Shown here in pieces: positions 29,811 through 30,553 of a stretch of 30,553 nucleotides of DNA. Numbering within the stretch: position 1 is the stretch's first letter; every line of letters begins with the position of its first letter. Source of the DNA: a virus; the IMG/VR virus record IMGVR_UViG_3300003690_002535, positions 1 through 30,553 of that record; one strand, written 5' to 3'. The notes beneath the pieces were generated by a model, which saw only the letters and a program-made list of their open reading frames with translations, had not been told where the DNA came from and ran no database searches. Both the position numbers and the translations under genes were made by a program.

Positions 29811-30553
29811 ATGGCTGATAATCTAAGTATTGCGCAGTACATATCTTCTGCGGAGCGAAATCTGCGTAGCTCACTGATGCCGCCTGGATATTTTGCTAAG
29901 CAAACATATCTTCAGGTATCAGATGTATTCACTGCAACCTATGGTCGTAAGGTCTGGGATGCATTGAACAACCAGACAAGATTCTGGAATATTCTTCGGA
30001 AAGTACAATGGGGACCTACCACTGGTTGGCGTTTGCGGTCTGACCGTGGTTCGGAGCGTTCTCGCCCCGTAACCGAAACTGGTTCGCTTCCCACTGTCGA
30101 TGTCTCTAACTATGTCAATGTGGACTCTGCTCCACGTATCGTAGCTACTGACTTCGGTGTCTCACTTAAGTCTCAAATCATGAGCGGTCTGGAAGGTGGT
30201 ATGGGGGATAACCTCGCTGTAGAGCAAGAAGCTGCTGCGAGGGACCACATTAAAGAGTTGAACCAGGAACTCCTGCTTCGCTCAATGACCATCTGCTCGA
30301 CTGCTGGTGCTTCTGGTACTGGTGAGATAATTTCTGCTGGTAACACTCTTCGTGTTGGTGACACTTTTGGTGGAACCACCATCGGTGACACTGCTCTTAC
30401 ATACTCTGGCCTTGATGCTGCAAATGATGCTACCTGGACGGGTGGCGGATCTGTGACCGACGGCGAGATTATTTATGTAAAGAGCCGTGCTGGCTTCACT
30501 TCTCTTGACGACATTGTCGAACAAGATGCTCGTGTTGTAGCTGGTGTGACTGT
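29811..30553 (+). CDS. major capsid protein (N-terminal 247 residues)
   Basis: Open from ATG 29811, after GGGAGG, to the window edge. The N-terminus reads MADNLSIAQYISSAERNLRS followed by FTATYGRKVWDALNNQTRFW. The segment TGWRLRSDRGSERSRPV and then ATDFGVSLKSQIMSGLEGG is like phage capsid proteins with an HK97-type fold (N-arm, E-loop, then spine helix), followed by an A/G/T-rich region. Position after protease and scaffold agrees. Codon use is GC-richer than upstream genes, as expected for an abundant protein. The C-terminal domains are outside the window. Confidence 0.8.
   Translation, partial: MADNLSIAQYISSAERNLRSSLMPPGYFAKQTYLQVSDVFTATYGRKVWDALNNQTRFWNILRKVQWGPTTGWRLRSDRGSERSRPVTETGSLPTVDVSNYVNVDSAPRIVATDFGVSLKSQIMSGLEGGMGDNLAVEQEAAARDHIKELNQELLLRSMTICSTAGASGTGEIISAGNTLRVGDTFGGTTIGDTALTYSGLDAANDATWTGGGSVTDGEIIYVKSRAGFTSLDDIVEQDARVVAGVT

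Overview
The window is a stretch of an AT-rich tailed double-stranded DNA phage genome, probably assembled from a metagenome. The right end carries a head-assembly module: a protease of the S78/XkdF type, a scaffold-like acidic protein and the start of a major capsid protein. The rest holds phage-style accessory and nucleic-acid genes: dCMP deaminase, C5 cytosine methyltransferase, DUF1599/Nmad1-like protein, HNH endonuclease, SNase-type nuclease, clamp-loader subunit and many tiny zinc-finger proteins. Promoters are near-consensus sigma-70 type (TTGACT, 17-18 bases, TATACT) and ribosome sites are ordinary Shine-Dalgarno, so the host is a bacterium; I cannot name it.

Layout. From 1 to about 18.3 kb nearly every gene is on the minus strand, in short compact operons. 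A divergent promoter region lies at 18.3-18.55 kb. From 18.55 kb to the end everything is on the plus strand: zinc ribbon, ChrB-like protein, DnaX-like clamp loader, HNH-like protein, then a block of structural and hypothetical proteins ending in protease, scaffold and capsid protein.

The outstanding object is a repeat array at 3245-7705. It has a strict 36-base period: TGATTYATTC, about 8-9 variable bases, TGRTACTTTC, about 8-9 variable bases, and so on, for roughly 66 units and 130 variable slots. This is not CRISPR. Its 36-base unit with two alternating short repeats and two short spacers is the layout described for TIGR arrays (tandem interspaced guide RNA), whose 36-nt tigRNAs guide Tas proteins. 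A good Tas candidate is encoded at 16189-17286: a protein with an IS110-transposase/Nop-like C-terminal region and no recognised nuclease domain. Array and protein lie about 8.5 kb apart, which is unusual.

The array is split into five blocks by minus-strand gene cassettes. One cassette (3458-4138) is visibly GC-richer than the rest and is bracketed by an 18-base direct repeat made of array sequence. The right end of the array is degenerate, spacer pairs have been duplicated within it, and a lone unit lies at 9213-9254. Other oddities are an in-frame UGA followed by 62 open codons in a structural gene, an Hsp20 gene whose family-typical N-terminus has no start codon, and a ferredoxin gene that shares a CATG start with a divergent gene.
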